DNA of 64,000 nt from Pseudomonas sp. stari2 (GTDB lineage: Bacteria > Pseudomonadota > Gammaproteobacteria > Pseudomonadales > Pseudomonadaceae): NCBI RefSeq assembly GCF_040760005.1, contig NZ_CP099760.1:5239501-5303500 (forward strand). Reading direction: 5' to 3'. The translations under genes and the position numbers were made by a program. Positions within the stretch are counted from its first letter, which is position 1, and each line of letters begins with the position of its first letter. The notes beneath the pieces were generated by a model, which saw only the letters and a program-made list of their open reading frames with translations, had not been told where the DNA came from and did not search any database. Shown piece after piece: positions 21,248 through 30,591 of the stretch.

Positions 21248-22048
21248 ATGACTCTTTCGTTTGACGACATCACCTGGCACCGCGCCGTCGGGCAGTTGAT
21301 CGACGCCCTCGACAAGCCGAATTTCTGGGCGCAGCTGGTGCGCCTGCTCGACCAGTACGTGCCGTTCGATAGCTGGGTGGCGCTGCTGTTCAGCGCCGAC
21401 CGACACCCTCAGGTGTTCGCCGAATGCCCGGGCGAAGACGGCAGCCCCGACCAGTTGTTCCAGGATTACCTGCGCGGGTTGTACCTGCTCGACCCGTTCT
21501 ACATTGCCTGTCGCGAGCAATCGCGCACCGGGCTGTATCGCCTGTCGGAGGTCGCGCCGGAGCACTTCGAACTGACCGAGTATTACCAGCGATACTTTCG
21601 TCTGAATGTGGTGGCTGACGAAATCCAGTTCAATTGCCACCTCGAAGGTGACCGCACCCTGTGCCTGTCACTGGGCAGCAAGCAGCGTTTCAGTGGCGAG
21701 CAGATCGCCCTGCTGTCACTGATCCAGCCGTGGGTGCTTGGCCTGCTGCGCCAGCGCCTGCCCTACGAAATCAATGAAATCGTCGCCCTCGCCCCGTCAC
21801 CGGCGCAACCGGACTGGCGGGTGCAGCTCGAAGCGTCGGTGCAGCAACTCAAGGGCGCGCAACTGACCGCCCGGGAACTGGATGTCGGGCGTTTGATGCT
21901 CAGCGGTTGCTCCAGTAAAGAAATCGCCCGTAAGCTGGAAATCTCTGTTGAAACCGTGAAAGTCCATAAGAAACACATGTACAGCAAGCTGGGGATCAAA
22001 TCCCAGTCGGAGCTGTTTTCGATCTTTCTGCAGGCGCAGAACGCCTGA
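21248..22048 (+). CDS. LuxR-family transcriptional regulator
   Basis: A 266-residue regulator with a C-terminal LuxR/FixJ HTH (LTARELDVGRLMLSGCSSKE followed by IARKLEISVETVKVHKKHMY). The roughly 190-residue N-terminal part is a ligand-type domain I cannot assign; it lacks a receiver aspartate pattern and lacks clear acyl-homoserine-lactone-binding signatures. AGGGG precedes the ATG by 7 nt. It lies divergent from the carbon-nitrogen hydrolase and 35 bp upstream of the glutamate-synthase-like gene, so it probably controls both sides. Confidence 0.9.
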   Translation: MTLSFDDITWHRAVGQLIDALDKPNFWAQLVRLLDQYVPFDSWVALLFSADRHPQVFAECPGEDGSPDQLFQDYLRGLYLLDPFYIACREQSRTGLYRLSEVAPEHFELTEYYQRYFRLNVVADEIQFNCHLEGDRTLCLSLGSKQRFSGEQIALLSLIQPWVLGLLRQRLPYEINEIVALAPSPAQPDWRVQLEASVQQLKGAQLTARELDVGRLMLSGCSSKEIARKLEISVETVKVHKKHMYSKLGIKSQSELFSIFLQAQNA

Positions 22049-22083
22049 CTGCCGCAAAAAACCGTCCGAACCAAGGAAACCGT

Positions 22084-23703
22084 ATGAGCCTGTCACTCCT
22101 GAGCCGCTACGCCTTCTTTGCCGTCTGCGTGATTTTCACCCTCGCCAGCCTGCCCTTTCTCGACCATGACTGGTTGTGGCCGATCACGGCCGTCACCGGG
22201 GTGCTGAGCCTGCTCGGTCTGTTTGACCTGATGCAGAGCCCCCACGCGGTGCGCCGCAATTACCCGATCCTCGGCAACATCCGTTATCTGGTCGAGGGTA
22301 TTCGCCCGGAGATCCGCCAGTACCTGCTGGAATCCGACAGCGACGCCCTGCCCTTCTCCCGCGCACAGCGTTCGCTGGTGTACTCGAGGGCAAAAAATGA
22401 AACCGCCGACAAACCCTTCGGCACGCTGATCGATGTGTATCAGTCCGGCTTCGAATTCATCGGCCACTCGATGCGCCCGGCGCCATTGAGCGACCCGAAC
22501 AGCTTTCGCGTCACCGTTGGCGGCCCGCAATGCACCCAGCCGTATTCGGCGTCGGTGTTCAACATCTCGGCCATGAGTTTTGGCTCCCTCAGCGCCAACG
22601 CGATCCGCGCGCTGAACCAGGGTGCGAAACTCGGCAACTTCGCCCACGACACCGGCGAAGGAAGCATCAGCCCTTATCACCGCGAACACGGCGGCGACCT
22701 GACCTGGGAACTGGGCAGCGGCTACTTCGGCTGCCGCACCAGCGACGGCCGTTTCGACCCGGAACGCTTCGCCGCCCAGGCGCAAACTCCGCAAGTGCGG
22801 ATGATCGAAATCAAGATGAGCCAGGGCGCCAAACCCGGCCACGGCGGGATTCTGCCCAAGCACAAGGTCACCCAGGAAATTGCCGACACCCGCGGCATTT
22901 CCATGGGCGAAGACTGCATCTCACCGTCCCGCCACAGTGCGTTCTCCACGCCGATCGAGATGATGCATTTCATCCAGCAATTGCGTGAACTGTCCGGCGG
23001 CAAACCGGTGGGCTTCAAGTTCTGCCTCGGCCATCCGTGGGAGTTCATGGGCATCGCCAAGGCCATGCTGGAAACCGGCATCCTGCCGGACTTCATCGTG
23101 GTCGACGGCAAGGAAGGCGGCACTGGCGCGGCGCCGGTGGAGTTCACCGACCACATCGGCGTGCCGATGCGCGAAGGCCTGCTGTTCGTCCACAACACCC
23201 TGGTGGGCCTGAATCTGCGGGACAAGATCAAGCTCGGCGCCAGCGGCAAGATCGTCAGCGCCTTCGACATCGCCAGCGTGCTGGCCATCGGCGCCGACTG
23301 GGCCAACTCCGCGCGCGGCTTCATGTTCGCCATCGGCTGCATCCAGTCGCAAAGCTGCCACACCAACAAATGCCCGACCGGCGTCGCCACTCAGGACAAT
23401 CTTCGCCAACGTGCGCTGGTGGTGCCGGACAAGGCCCAGCGGGTCTACAACTTCCATCGCAATACGTTGAAGGCCCTGGCGGAAATGCTTGCCGCCGCTG
23501 GCCTCGAACATCCCTCACAACTGTCGGCCAAACACCTGGTACGGCGCATGTCGGCCACTGAAATCAAACTGTTTTCGCAGTTGCATGTGTTCTTGAAACC
23601 GGGGGAATTGCTCACCGGGGAAGTGAACGGCGAGTTCTATTCGCGGATGTGGCAGATGGCTAGGGCGGACAGTTTTGAGCCGCAGGACATCGCGGCTGCC
23701 TAG
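22084..23703 (+). CDS. FMN-binding glutamate synthase family protein
   Basis: A 539-residue protein with two N-terminal hydrophobic segments (about 9-25 and 31-46) followed by a GltB central/FMN-like (alpha/beta barrel) domain. Visible are SAMSFGSLSANAIRALNQGA, GEGSISPYHRE, IEIKMSQGAKPGHGG, the FMN-phosphate-type VVDGKEGGTGAAP and a cysteine cluster CIQSQSCHTNKCPTG that could hold an iron-sulfur centre. It lacks the glutaminase (class II amidotransferase) domain of true GltB, so the nitrogen donor or reaction is unclear. AAGGA is well spaced before the ATG. It follows the LuxR gene by 35 bp and is likely co-transcribed. Confidence 0.9.
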   Translation: MSLSLLSRYAFFAVCVIFTLASLPFLDHDWLWPITAVTGVLSLLGLFDLMQSPHAVRRNYPILGNIRYLVEGIRPEIRQYLLESDSDALPFSRAQRSLVYSRAKNETADKPFGTLIDVYQSGFEFIGHSMRPAPLSDPNSFRVTVGGPQCTQPYSASVFNISAMSFGSLSANAIRALNQGAKLGNFAHDTGEGSISPYHREHGGDLTWELGSGYFGCRTSDGRFDPERFAAQAQTPQVRMIEIKMSQGAKPGHGGILPKHKVTQEIADTRGISMGEDCISPSRHSAFSTPIEMMHFIQQLRELSGGKPVGFKFCLGHPWEFMGIAKAMLETGILPDFIVVDGKEGGTGAAPVEFTDHIGVPMREGLLFVHNTLVGLNLRDKIKLGASGKIVSAFDIASVLAIGADWANSARGFMFAIGCIQSQSCHTNKCPTGVATQDNLRQRALVVPDKAQRVYNFHRNTLKALAEMLAAAGLEHPSQLSAKHLVRRMSATEIKLFSQLHVFLKPGELLTGEVNGEFYSRMWQMARADSFEPQDIAAA

Positions 23704-23712
23704 CGGTAACGC

Positions 23713-25218
23713 TCACCAACTCAAGAGCCGGCCATGGGGCGGCTCCTTCATGACAATGAAACCGTAATCGCCGATCAGGTAGATGCGGTAATAGAGGCTA
23801 TCCACCAACGCTGGAAAACCCTGATAGCCGACGCGAGTAGCGTTGCGCCGTTCACGTTCTGCGACCACGTTGGTGATGCCGGCCGAGGGCAGGTTTTCGG
23901 CGAGCATGAAGTAGTCAATGTTCAGCAGATAGCGCAGTACCGGCAACTGTTTGAACGTGCCCGTCGCATTCGCCAGCCAGCGGTCGGAGTAAGTGACCGA
24001 CATATAAATCCGCTTGGCGTCGCGCAATTCGCGATGGGCAGAAATGTCGTGACTGAGGCTGTAGAGAGCGCTGCTGGCGAAGGTTTTTTCCATTGTCAGC
24101 ACCCGCCCGTAAGCGAAGGACAGCGACAGCGTGGCCAGAAGCGGAATCGCCAACAACAGGGGCAGCCGCGAGTGCAGCGACGTCAGTCCGATACAGGCCA
24201 TATAAAACAGCAACATCAACAGCACGCCGAACCCTATCAGGGTTCGTGCACCTTCGTTGAAGTCGCGAAACAACAGCGTCATCCCCGGCACCAGCAACAC
24301 AACCAGCGGCAAAGTCAGCAGGCAGCCAAAACTCAGGAGCAGACCCTTTGTGGGTGATTCCTGACGCAGGCGAATATGCCGCCCCATTCGCACACCACCG
24401 AATAATGCGCACAGGAGTAACACGACGAACACCGCCGTGTAGCCACCGTGAAACAACAGCGCCACCTTCTCCAGGACCCGACCAGAATTGATGCCGATCT
24501 GCAACAGTGGATCAGCACTGAAGTCGAGCAGTTCGGTACGTGTGGAATCCGTGAACGGATAGGCCGTGACTGCGTAGATCGACACGCCCAGCACCAGTTG
24601 CGCCAGCTTCCAGCCCGCCAGTTGCCAGAGCTCTTCCCAGGGCAGACGCCGATGAACAGCCCTGAGCAATTCCACACAACACAGCCCGAGAAACACATTG
24701 AGGCTGATCTGATAAAGCCCGATCGCCAGCGCCAGCAACACCGAAGGCACCAGCCATCGCTGTATCCGGGACGTACCGCCAAACGTTATTGCATAAATCA
24801 CCGCGACCAGACTCAGGGCCATGCCGGCCCCGTCATATTGATAGGACAGGTTCTGCAGCAGGAACGGGTTGTACCAGAGCGGCAACGGCACCAGACAACA
24901 GGCCAGGGTCGGTTCGGGGAAATAGTGAAAGGTCAGTCGGGTCAAGGCCAATGACATCGCCAGCGTGGCGAGCAACAACGGCAAGGGAAAGATGTTCGGC
25001 GCAGCGCCAGTGAACGTCAGCGCTTTATACAGCCAGTCCATGAACAGGTGCCCCTGCCCGGCCCAGGCATCGCCAGCGGCCAGAGAGCGCCAGTTGTCAT
25101 CGATGTAGGGGAAGTCGGCGAGGATCAGCGGCAGGATATACAGCATCGTGGCGAGCAGGAAAAACAGCACGACCTGACGGCGGCCGAGTTCTCGTACGAG
25201 AAAATCGCTCATCCTCAT
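23713..25218 (-). CDS. GtrII-type membrane glucosyltransferase
   Basis: A 501-residue multi-spanning protein (about 10-11 hydrophobic segments) resembling the Glucos_trans_II / GtrII family that transfers glucose from undecaprenyl-phosphate-glucose to O-antigen in the periplasm. Characteristic features are the early PYIDDNWRSLAAGDAW loop and the C-terminal periplasmic domain (about 385-500). I chose the ATG at 25218 because AGAGG lies 7 nt upstream; a GTG at 25236 and an ATG at 25212 are alternatives. The usual partners GtrA (flippase) and GtrB (lipid-linked glucose synthase) are not next to it, so they must be supplied elsewhere or the donor differs. Its product would modify surface polysaccharide. 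Confidence 0.82.
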   Translation of the reverse strand: MRMSDFLVRELGRRQVVLFFLLATMLYILPLILADFPYIDDNWRSLAAGDAWAGQGHLFMDWLYKALTFTGAAPNIFPLPLLLATLAMSLALTRLTFHYFPEPTLACCLVPLPLWYNPFLLQNLSYQYDGAGMALSLVAVIYAITFGGTSRIQRWLVPSVLLALAIGLYQISLNVFLGLCCVELLRAVHRRLPWEELWQLAGWKLAQLVLGVSIYAVTAYPFTDSTRTELLDFSADPLLQIGINSGRVLEKVALLFHGGYTAVFVVLLLCALFGGVRMGRHIRLRQESPTKGLLLSFGCLLTLPLVVLLVPGMTLLFRDFNEGARTLIGFGVLLMLLFYMACIGLTSLHSRLPLLLAIPLLATLSLSFAYGRVLTMEKTFASSALYSLSHDISAHRELRDAKRIYMSVTYSDRWLANATGTFKQLPVLRYLLNIDYFMLAENLPSAGITNVVAERERRNATRVGYQGFPALVDSLYYRIYLIGDYGFIVMKEPPHGRLLSW

Positions 25219-25337
25219 ACCGGCGCCTCTGTTCACTGCCGCGAGGGAAACTGCGTCTATAAAGTTTGGAACATGGCACGAAACCAGAGGTCGTTTTTTT
25301 CGATAGTTTCAGACAAGTGGCCTCACCTCCCGCCCAC

Positions 25338-25370
25338 AAAAAAGCCCCGGCCAATCGGCCGGGGCTTTCA
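25338..25370 (-). terminator. Rho-independent terminator of the ProY-like permease gene
   Basis: A perfect 12-bp stem (AAAGCCCCGGCC at 25341-25352, GGCCGGGGCTTT at 25357-25368) with a 4-nt loop. Read on the minus strand it is followed by TTTTTTG, and it starts about 20 bp past the permease stop. Confidence 0.9.
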
Positions 25371-25388
25371 GATTTCAGCACTGGCAAT

Positions 25389-26807
25389 TTATGAAGCCGA
25401 ACGCACCGCGCCCTGCGACGCATCGGTCGGTTGCAGCTTGAACACATAGAACAAAACGGTCAGCAGCACCAGGAACGCCGGGCCGACATACAGCGCCACG
25501 CGGGTATCCGGGAAGTAGGCCATCAGGCCTACCACCAGTACCAGAAACGCCAGCGCCAGATAGGAGCTGACCGGGAACAGCCACATCTTGTATTTCAGGC
25601 CGGCGCGTTCGCTGGCACTCAGGCCTTTGCGGAATTTCAGCTGGGCCAGAAGGATCATTACCCAGGTCCAGATCGCGCCGAAGGTGGCGATCGAGGTGAC
25701 CCAGACGAAGACTTTTTCCGGCACCAGATAATTCAGCAACACACCCAGCAGCAGGGCGAAGATCGACAGCAGCAACGCCCGACGTGGCACGCCGTTGGAG
25801 GTCTTGGCGAAGACGGCCGGCGCCTGGCCATTCTGCGCGAGGCTGTAGAGCATGCGCCCGGTGCTGAAGATGCCGCCGTTGCACGACGACAGCGCGGCTG
25901 TAATCACCACAAAGTTGATGATGCCGGCGGCGGTCTTGATACCCAGACGTTCGAAGGTCATCACGAACGGACTGCCCTGAGTACCGATTTCATTCCACGG
26001 GTAGATCGACAAAATCACGAACAGTGCGCCGACGTAGAACAGCAGAATCCGCCAGAACACCGAGCCGATGGCACCGGGAATGGTCTTCTGCGGGTTCTTC
26101 GCTTCACCGGCGGTCAGGCCGATCATCTCAACGCCCAGATAAGCGAACATCACCATCTGCAGCGACATCAACACGCCAGTAACGCCGTTGGGCATGAAGC
26201 CGCCATGGGTCCACAGGTTGGAAATCCCCAGCGCTACACCGTCGTTGCCGAAACCGAACGCGATGATGCCGATGCCACCGAGCACCATGGCGATAATGGT
26301 GACGATCTTGATCAGGGCGAACCAGAACTCGAACTCACCGAAGGCCTTCACTGCGATCAGATTGATCGAGCCCATGCTGATCAGCGCCGCCAGCGCCCAG
26401 ATCCAGCGCGGCACATCGGGAAACCAGATGCCCATGTACACCGCCACCGCAGTGATTTCGGCGACGCAGGTCACCAGCCACAGGAACCAATAGTTCCAGC
26501 CGGTCAGAAAACCCGCCAGCGGGCCGAGATAATCCTGCGCGTAGCGGCTGAAGGAACCGGCCACCGGGTTGTGCACGGCCATCTCGCCGAGGGCGCGCAT
26601 GATCACCAGGATCGCCAGGCCACCGATGATGTAGGACAGCATGATTGCCGGGCCGGCCATTTCGATGGCCTTGGCCGACCCCAGGAACAGACCGACACCG
26701 ATACAGGCGCCGAGCGCCATCAGACGGATATGCCGTTCGCCGAGTTCGCGTTTGAGTGGACCGCCGTTCGCGGTCTCGCCATGGGGCGGGTGATTGCCGA
26801 CTGGCAT
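25389..26807 (-). CDS. proY: AAT-family amino acid permease, ProY-like
   Basis: A 472-residue inner-membrane amino acid permease with about 12 hydrophobic segments. It closely resembles E. coli ProY: RELGERHIRLMALGACIGVG, MRALGEMAVHNPVAGSFSRY, SLQMVMFAYLGVEMIGLTAG and ILSIYPWNEIGTQGSPFV all have near-identical counterparts there. Members import proline or other amino acids by proton symport; specificity is inferred from resemblance only. The frame continues upstream to 26885, but the ATG at 26807 has AGGAAG 6 nt before it and gives the family start. A strong terminator follows. Confidence 0.87.
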   Translation of the reverse strand: MPVGNHPPHGETANGGPLKRELGERHIRLMALGACIGVGLFLGSAKAIEMAGPAIMLSYIIGGLAILVIMRALGEMAVHNPVAGSFSRYAQDYLGPLAGFLTGWNYWFLWLVTCVAEITAVAVYMGIWFPDVPRWIWALAALISMGSINLIAVKAFGEFEFWFALIKIVTIIAMVLGGIGIIAFGFGNDGVALGISNLWTHGGFMPNGVTGVLMSLQMVMFAYLGVEMIGLTAGEAKNPQKTIPGAIGSVFWRILLFYVGALFVILSIYPWNEIGTQGSPFVMTFERLGIKTAAGIINFVVITAALSSCNGGIFSTGRMLYSLAQNGQAPAVFAKTSNGVPRRALLLSIFALLLGVLLNYLVPEKVFVWVTSIATFGAIWTWVMILLAQLKFRKGLSASERAGLKYKMWLFPVSSYLALAFLVLVVGLMAYFPDTRVALYVGPAFLVLLTVLFYVFKLQPTDASQGAVRSAS

Positions 26808-27288
26808 GGGGGACTTCCTCGTCTTGTTATTGGATAGACCACCGAGTGTCGAAGCGTCGGCCGATAAGCCCTGGCTTCCCGACACCGCGCCGGCCTCGTG
26901 GGCGGACGCGTCCTCCAGGTCCGGGCCTGAGGATCAGCGGGGCTGGCAGTATAAAAAGCTTCCAGCAGGATATTTCACTCTAAAAAACGACTTATTCAGC
27001 GACAAGCATCGTTATAAATCGGCATTTCGAGATAAACACTCCTGAAAAAACCGGATTATTCACTGCCGAAATGGGCGCCGAGTATTGCACAGCAATGGTG
27101 CAGCGTCATGCCCCTACCCAAGTCGTATTTACCCGCGAACCGCTCTGATCCGCGCCTTTTCAAGACCTGCGCAGGCGTTGCTGACGGATTGCCCACTGCG
27201 CAGATTTGTTCAGGGTCGAAGCTTCACAATTTTTTCACCCGCGCCAACCACCGACTAAGCTTCAGTCAAGTCCGATCAATCTGCGTGA
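26808..27288. other. Divergent intergenic region, proY-like / PBP-like
   Basis: About 480 bp with no supported gene. The part near the permease (26820-26940) is GC-rich; 26945-27060 is AT-rich with several A/T runs (TATAAAAAG, CTAAAAAACGACTTATT, GTTATAAATC), fitting promoters for the divergent genes. The short open frames here have no recognisable product or ribosome site. Confidence 0.4.
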
Positions 27289-30200
27289 ATGGATCAATCG
27301 ACTATGGGCGCTTTGTGGCAAACCGATTCGAGTGAAAAAGTGGTTCCGACTGAACGTGTGGATGAAGCGCCTGTACCTGAGAAACCCCGTCGTAACCGGC
27401 ATGGGTGGAAGGCTTTCTGGCTCCTGTTGGTGATCATTGCGATTGTCGTGGGCCTGGCTGCGATGAAGGAAATGCGCACTTCGCGCTTTCAGTCCCGCGA
27501 AGTCAGCCAGTACGCCGCCAAATTGACCTATGAACTGCAACCGGGTCCCAGCGAAGCCATTCGTTATCCGGGCAACGGGCCGTTCGATCTGCGTCTGGGG
27601 TACAGCTCGCTGGACGAATTCCTGCCACGACTGCTCAAGCGCAATTACGTGATCACCGAACAGACGCGCTTCTCGCCAGCGCTGCTCGGCTATACCGACA
27701 AGGGCCTGTTCGTGCCCTACTCCGAGAAAATCCAGGCCGGGCTGTCGATCACCGATTGCCGCGCCGCACCGCTGTATCAGTACAACTATCCACAGCAGCT
27801 GTATTCGAGTTTCGAGTCGATCCCGCCGGTGGTGGTCAACAGCCTGTTGTTCATCGAAAACCGCTTCCTGCTCGACCCCAAACAACCGCTGGCCAACCCG
27901 GCGGTGGACTGGCCGCGCTTCGGCATGGCCGCGTGGTCGCAGGTTGCCAAGTTGCTGCACTTGCCGGGACAGTCGGCGGGCGGCAGCACCTTGGCCACGC
28001 AGCTGGAAAAATACCGCCACTCGCCTGACGGGCTGACGGTGAACGGCGCCGAGAAAATCCGCCAGATGATTTCCGCCAGCGTGCGTGCCTATCAGGCCGG
28101 CCCGGATACCTTGCCGGCGCGGCGCAACATCATTCGTGACTACCTCAACAGCGTGCCATTGTCGGCGGTACCGGGGCATGGCGAAGTCCACGGCATGGCC
28201 GAAGGTTTGCGGGTCTGGTACGGCGCCGATTTCAACGAAGCCAACAAAAAACTCGCCAGTACCGCGACCGATCCACAGACCATGGCCGACAAGGGCCTGG
28301 CCCTGCGCGAAATGCTCTCGCTGATGATCGCCCAGCGTCGTCCTTCGCATTACCTGACCAAGGGCCGGGAAGAACTGGCCGACCTCACCGACAGCCACTT
28401 GCGCCTGCTTAAACAGAACGGCGTGATCGACAACGCGCTGGCCGATGCCGCCCTGGCCAGCAAGGTCACTTACCGCGACTGGCAGACCCAGCCGACCATC
28501 CAGCCGATCGAGACCAACAAAGGCATCAGCGTCGCCCGCAGCCGTCTGGCCTCGATGCTCAATCGTCCGCTGTACGATCTCGACCGCCTCGATCTCTCGG
28601 CCACCAGCACCCTGCAAGGTGAGCTGCAAACCCAGGCCACCGCCTACCTGAAAAAACTCGCCGACCCGGCCTACGCCGCCGAGATAGGCCTGATGGGCGA
28701 ACGCCTACTGACGCCCACCAGCACCACCCAGGTGCGCTACAGCTTTACCCTGTTCGAGCTGACTCCGGACGGTTCACGCGTGCGAGTGCAGACCGACAGC
28801 ACCGACCAGCCCTTCGACATCAACGAGGGCAGCAAACTGGAACTGGGCTCGACGGCGAAGATGCGCGTGCTGACCACTTACCTGCAAATCATCTCCGAAC
28901 TGCATGACAAGTACGGCGCCATGACCGTACCGGAACTGAAGAAAGTCGACGTGCCGGATCAGGATCGCCTGAGCCAGTGGGTGATTGATTACTTGATCCA
29001 GAACAAGGATCACGACCTGTCGAAGATGCTCGGCGCAGCCCTCGACCGCAAATACTCCGCCAGTCCCGGCGAGGCGTTTTTCACCGGTGGCGGCCTGCAT
29101 GTGTTCCATAACTTTCGCAAGGAAGACAACGGTCGCATGCCGACTTTGCGCGATGCTCTGCGCGAGTCGATCAACCTGCCGTTCATTCGCCTGATGCGCG
29201 ATCTGGTGCGCTACACCACCTACTCCGGTCCCAACAACAGCGCCGAACTGCTTAAGGACGACCGTGACCCGCGCCGTCAGGAATACCTCGCTTCGTTCGC
29301 CGACCGCGAAGGCACTTCGTTTCTGCTCAAGTTCTGGAAGAAGTACAAGAACAAGGACACCCAGGCCCGTCTCGATACCTTCCTCGACAGCATGCGCCCG
29401 ACGCCGATCCGCATGGCCGCCGTACACCGTTACCTGCTGCCCAATGCAAGTCAGCAGGACTTCAACACCTTTGTGCGCTCGCATCTCAAGGGCGCCAAAC
29501 TTACCGAGAAACTCACCGACGAACGCCTTGAACGGCTCTACCTCGCCTACGGCCCCGGTACCTACGATCTACCGGATCAAGGCTTCATCGCCAAGGTTCA
29601 CCCGCTGGACCTGTGGCTGATCGGCTACCTGCTCAACCACCCGGACGCGACCTGGAGCCAGATCGTCAAGGCCAGTCAGTTCGAGCGTCAGGAAGTCTAT
29701 AGCTGGCTGTTCAAGAGCAAACACAAGGGCGCCCGCGACAGCCGTATCCGCACCATGCTGGAGATCGAAGCGTTCCTCGACATCCATCAGCGCTGGCAGA
29801 AAGTCGGCTATCCGTTCGATCATCTGGTGCCATCGCTGGCCACTGCCATCGGCAGCTCCGGCGACCGCCCCGCCGCCCTGGCCGAGTTGATCGGCACCAT
29901 CCTCAACGACGGTGTGCGCATGCCGACCCTGCGCATCGACAGCCTGCATTTTGCTGCCGGCACGCCTTACGAAACCCGCTTGGTCAACGACCCGCACGTA
30001 GGCAAACGAGTGATGCCGTCAGAAGTGGCCAAGGCGATGCGCGAAGCGTTGTCGCAAGTGGTGGACTCGGGAACGGCCAAACGTGTTTCCGGCAGTTTCA
30101 AAATGGCCGACGGCCAACCACTCATCATGGGCGGCAAGACCGGCACCGGTGACAACCGCATCGAAGCCATCGGCTCCGGCGGACGGATCCTCAGTTCCAA

Positions 30201-30414
30201 ATCGATCAACCGTACGGCGACCTTCGTGTTCTACATCGGCGACACCCACTTCGGTACGCTTACCGCTTATGTCCCCGGGCGCTCCGCAGAGAATTTCAAG
30301 TTCACATCGGCATTGCCGGTGCAGGTGCTCAAAGGCATGGCGCCGATCCTCAACAACTATCTGCAACCGGGTAGTCACACCCAATGCCAGCCCGTGGAGG
30401 TTGCGCGCCGCTGA
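27289..30414 (+). CDS. Class A penicillin-binding-protein-like transglycosylase/transpeptidase
   Basis: A 1041-residue membrane-anchored protein: short cytoplasmic tail, one TM (about 44-62), a glycosyltransferase-51-like domain (about 160-370) and a transpeptidase domain. The transpeptidase motifs are complete: S521-T-A-K524, S627-I-N629 and K950-TGT. The GT51 motifs diverge: IENRFLLD for the usual EDRRFYxH, GGSTLATQ for GGSTITQQ, EKIRQM for RKIxE and IIRDYLN for ILExYLN. The first catalytic glutamate is still present. It is therefore a peptidoglycan cross-linker whose glycan polymerase activity is uncertain. The start is either ATG 27289 or the in-frame ATG 27304 (MGALWQTD); neither has a strong ribosome site. 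Confidence 0.88.
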   Translation: MDQSTMGALWQTDSSEKVVPTERVDEAPVPEKPRRNRHGWKAFWLLLVIIAIVVGLAAMKEMRTSRFQSREVSQYAAKLTYELQPGPSEAIRYPGNGPFDLRLGYSSLDEFLPRLLKRNYVITEQTRFSPALLGYTDKGLFVPYSEKIQAGLSITDCRAAPLYQYNYPQQLYSSFESIPPVVVNSLLFIENRFLLDPKQPLANPAVDWPRFGMAAWSQVAKLLHLPGQSAGGSTLATQLEKYRHSPDGLTVNGAEKIRQMISASVRAYQAGPDTLPARRNIIRDYLNSVPLSAVPGHGEVHGMAEGLRVWYGADFNEANKKLASTATDPQTMADKGLALREMLSLMIAQRRPSHYLTKGREELADLTDSHLRLLKQNGVIDNALADAALASKVTYRDWQTQPTIQPIETNKGISVARSRLASMLNRPLYDLDRLDLSATSTLQGELQTQATAYLKKLADPAYAAEIGLMGERLLTPTSTTQVRYSFTLFELTPDGSRVRVQTDSTDQPFDINEGSKLELGSTAKMRVLTTYLQIISELHDKYGAMTVPELKKVDVPDQDRLSQWVIDYLIQNKDHDLSKMLGAALDRKYSASPGEAFFTGGGLHVFHNFRKEDNGRMPTLRDALRESINLPFIRLMRDLVRYTTYSGPNNSAELLKDDRDPRRQEYLASFADREGTSFLLKFWKKYKNKDTQARLDTFLDSMRPTPIRMAAVHRYLLPNASQQDFNTFVRSHLKGAKLTEKLTDERLERLYLAYGPGTYDLPDQGFIAKVHPLDLWLIGYLLNHPDATWSQIVKASQFERQEVYSWLFKSKHKGARDSRIRTMLEIEAFLDIHQRWQKVGYPFDHLVPSLATAIGSSGDRPAALAELIGTILNDGVRMPTLRIDSLHFAAGTPYETRLVNDPHVGKRVMPSEVAKAMREALSQVVDSGTAKRVSGSFKMADGQPLIMGGKTGTGDNRIEAIGSGGRILSSKSINRTATFVFYIGDTHFGTLTAYVPGRSAENFKFTSALPVQVLKGMAPILNNYLQPGSHTQCQPVEVARR

Positions 30415-30591
30415 AAAAGCGGCGTGTCACTTGCCCGGTTTCGCCTACGGGTCATATTTATTTGGTTTTCATATTCAAATTCAAGAACATGAATCACGGT
30501 ATGACCCCGTCTTCCGACAGGATAATTTGAGTTTCATTTAAGCAGCAGAGGAATACGCTAGTTATCTTCTGACAAACGAAATGGAATTCAG

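Noticed and set aside
26794..27045. Short plus-strand frames upstream of the PBP-like gene
   Set aside because: They overlap the permease start region and AT-rich promoter DNA, with no ribosome site or family match.
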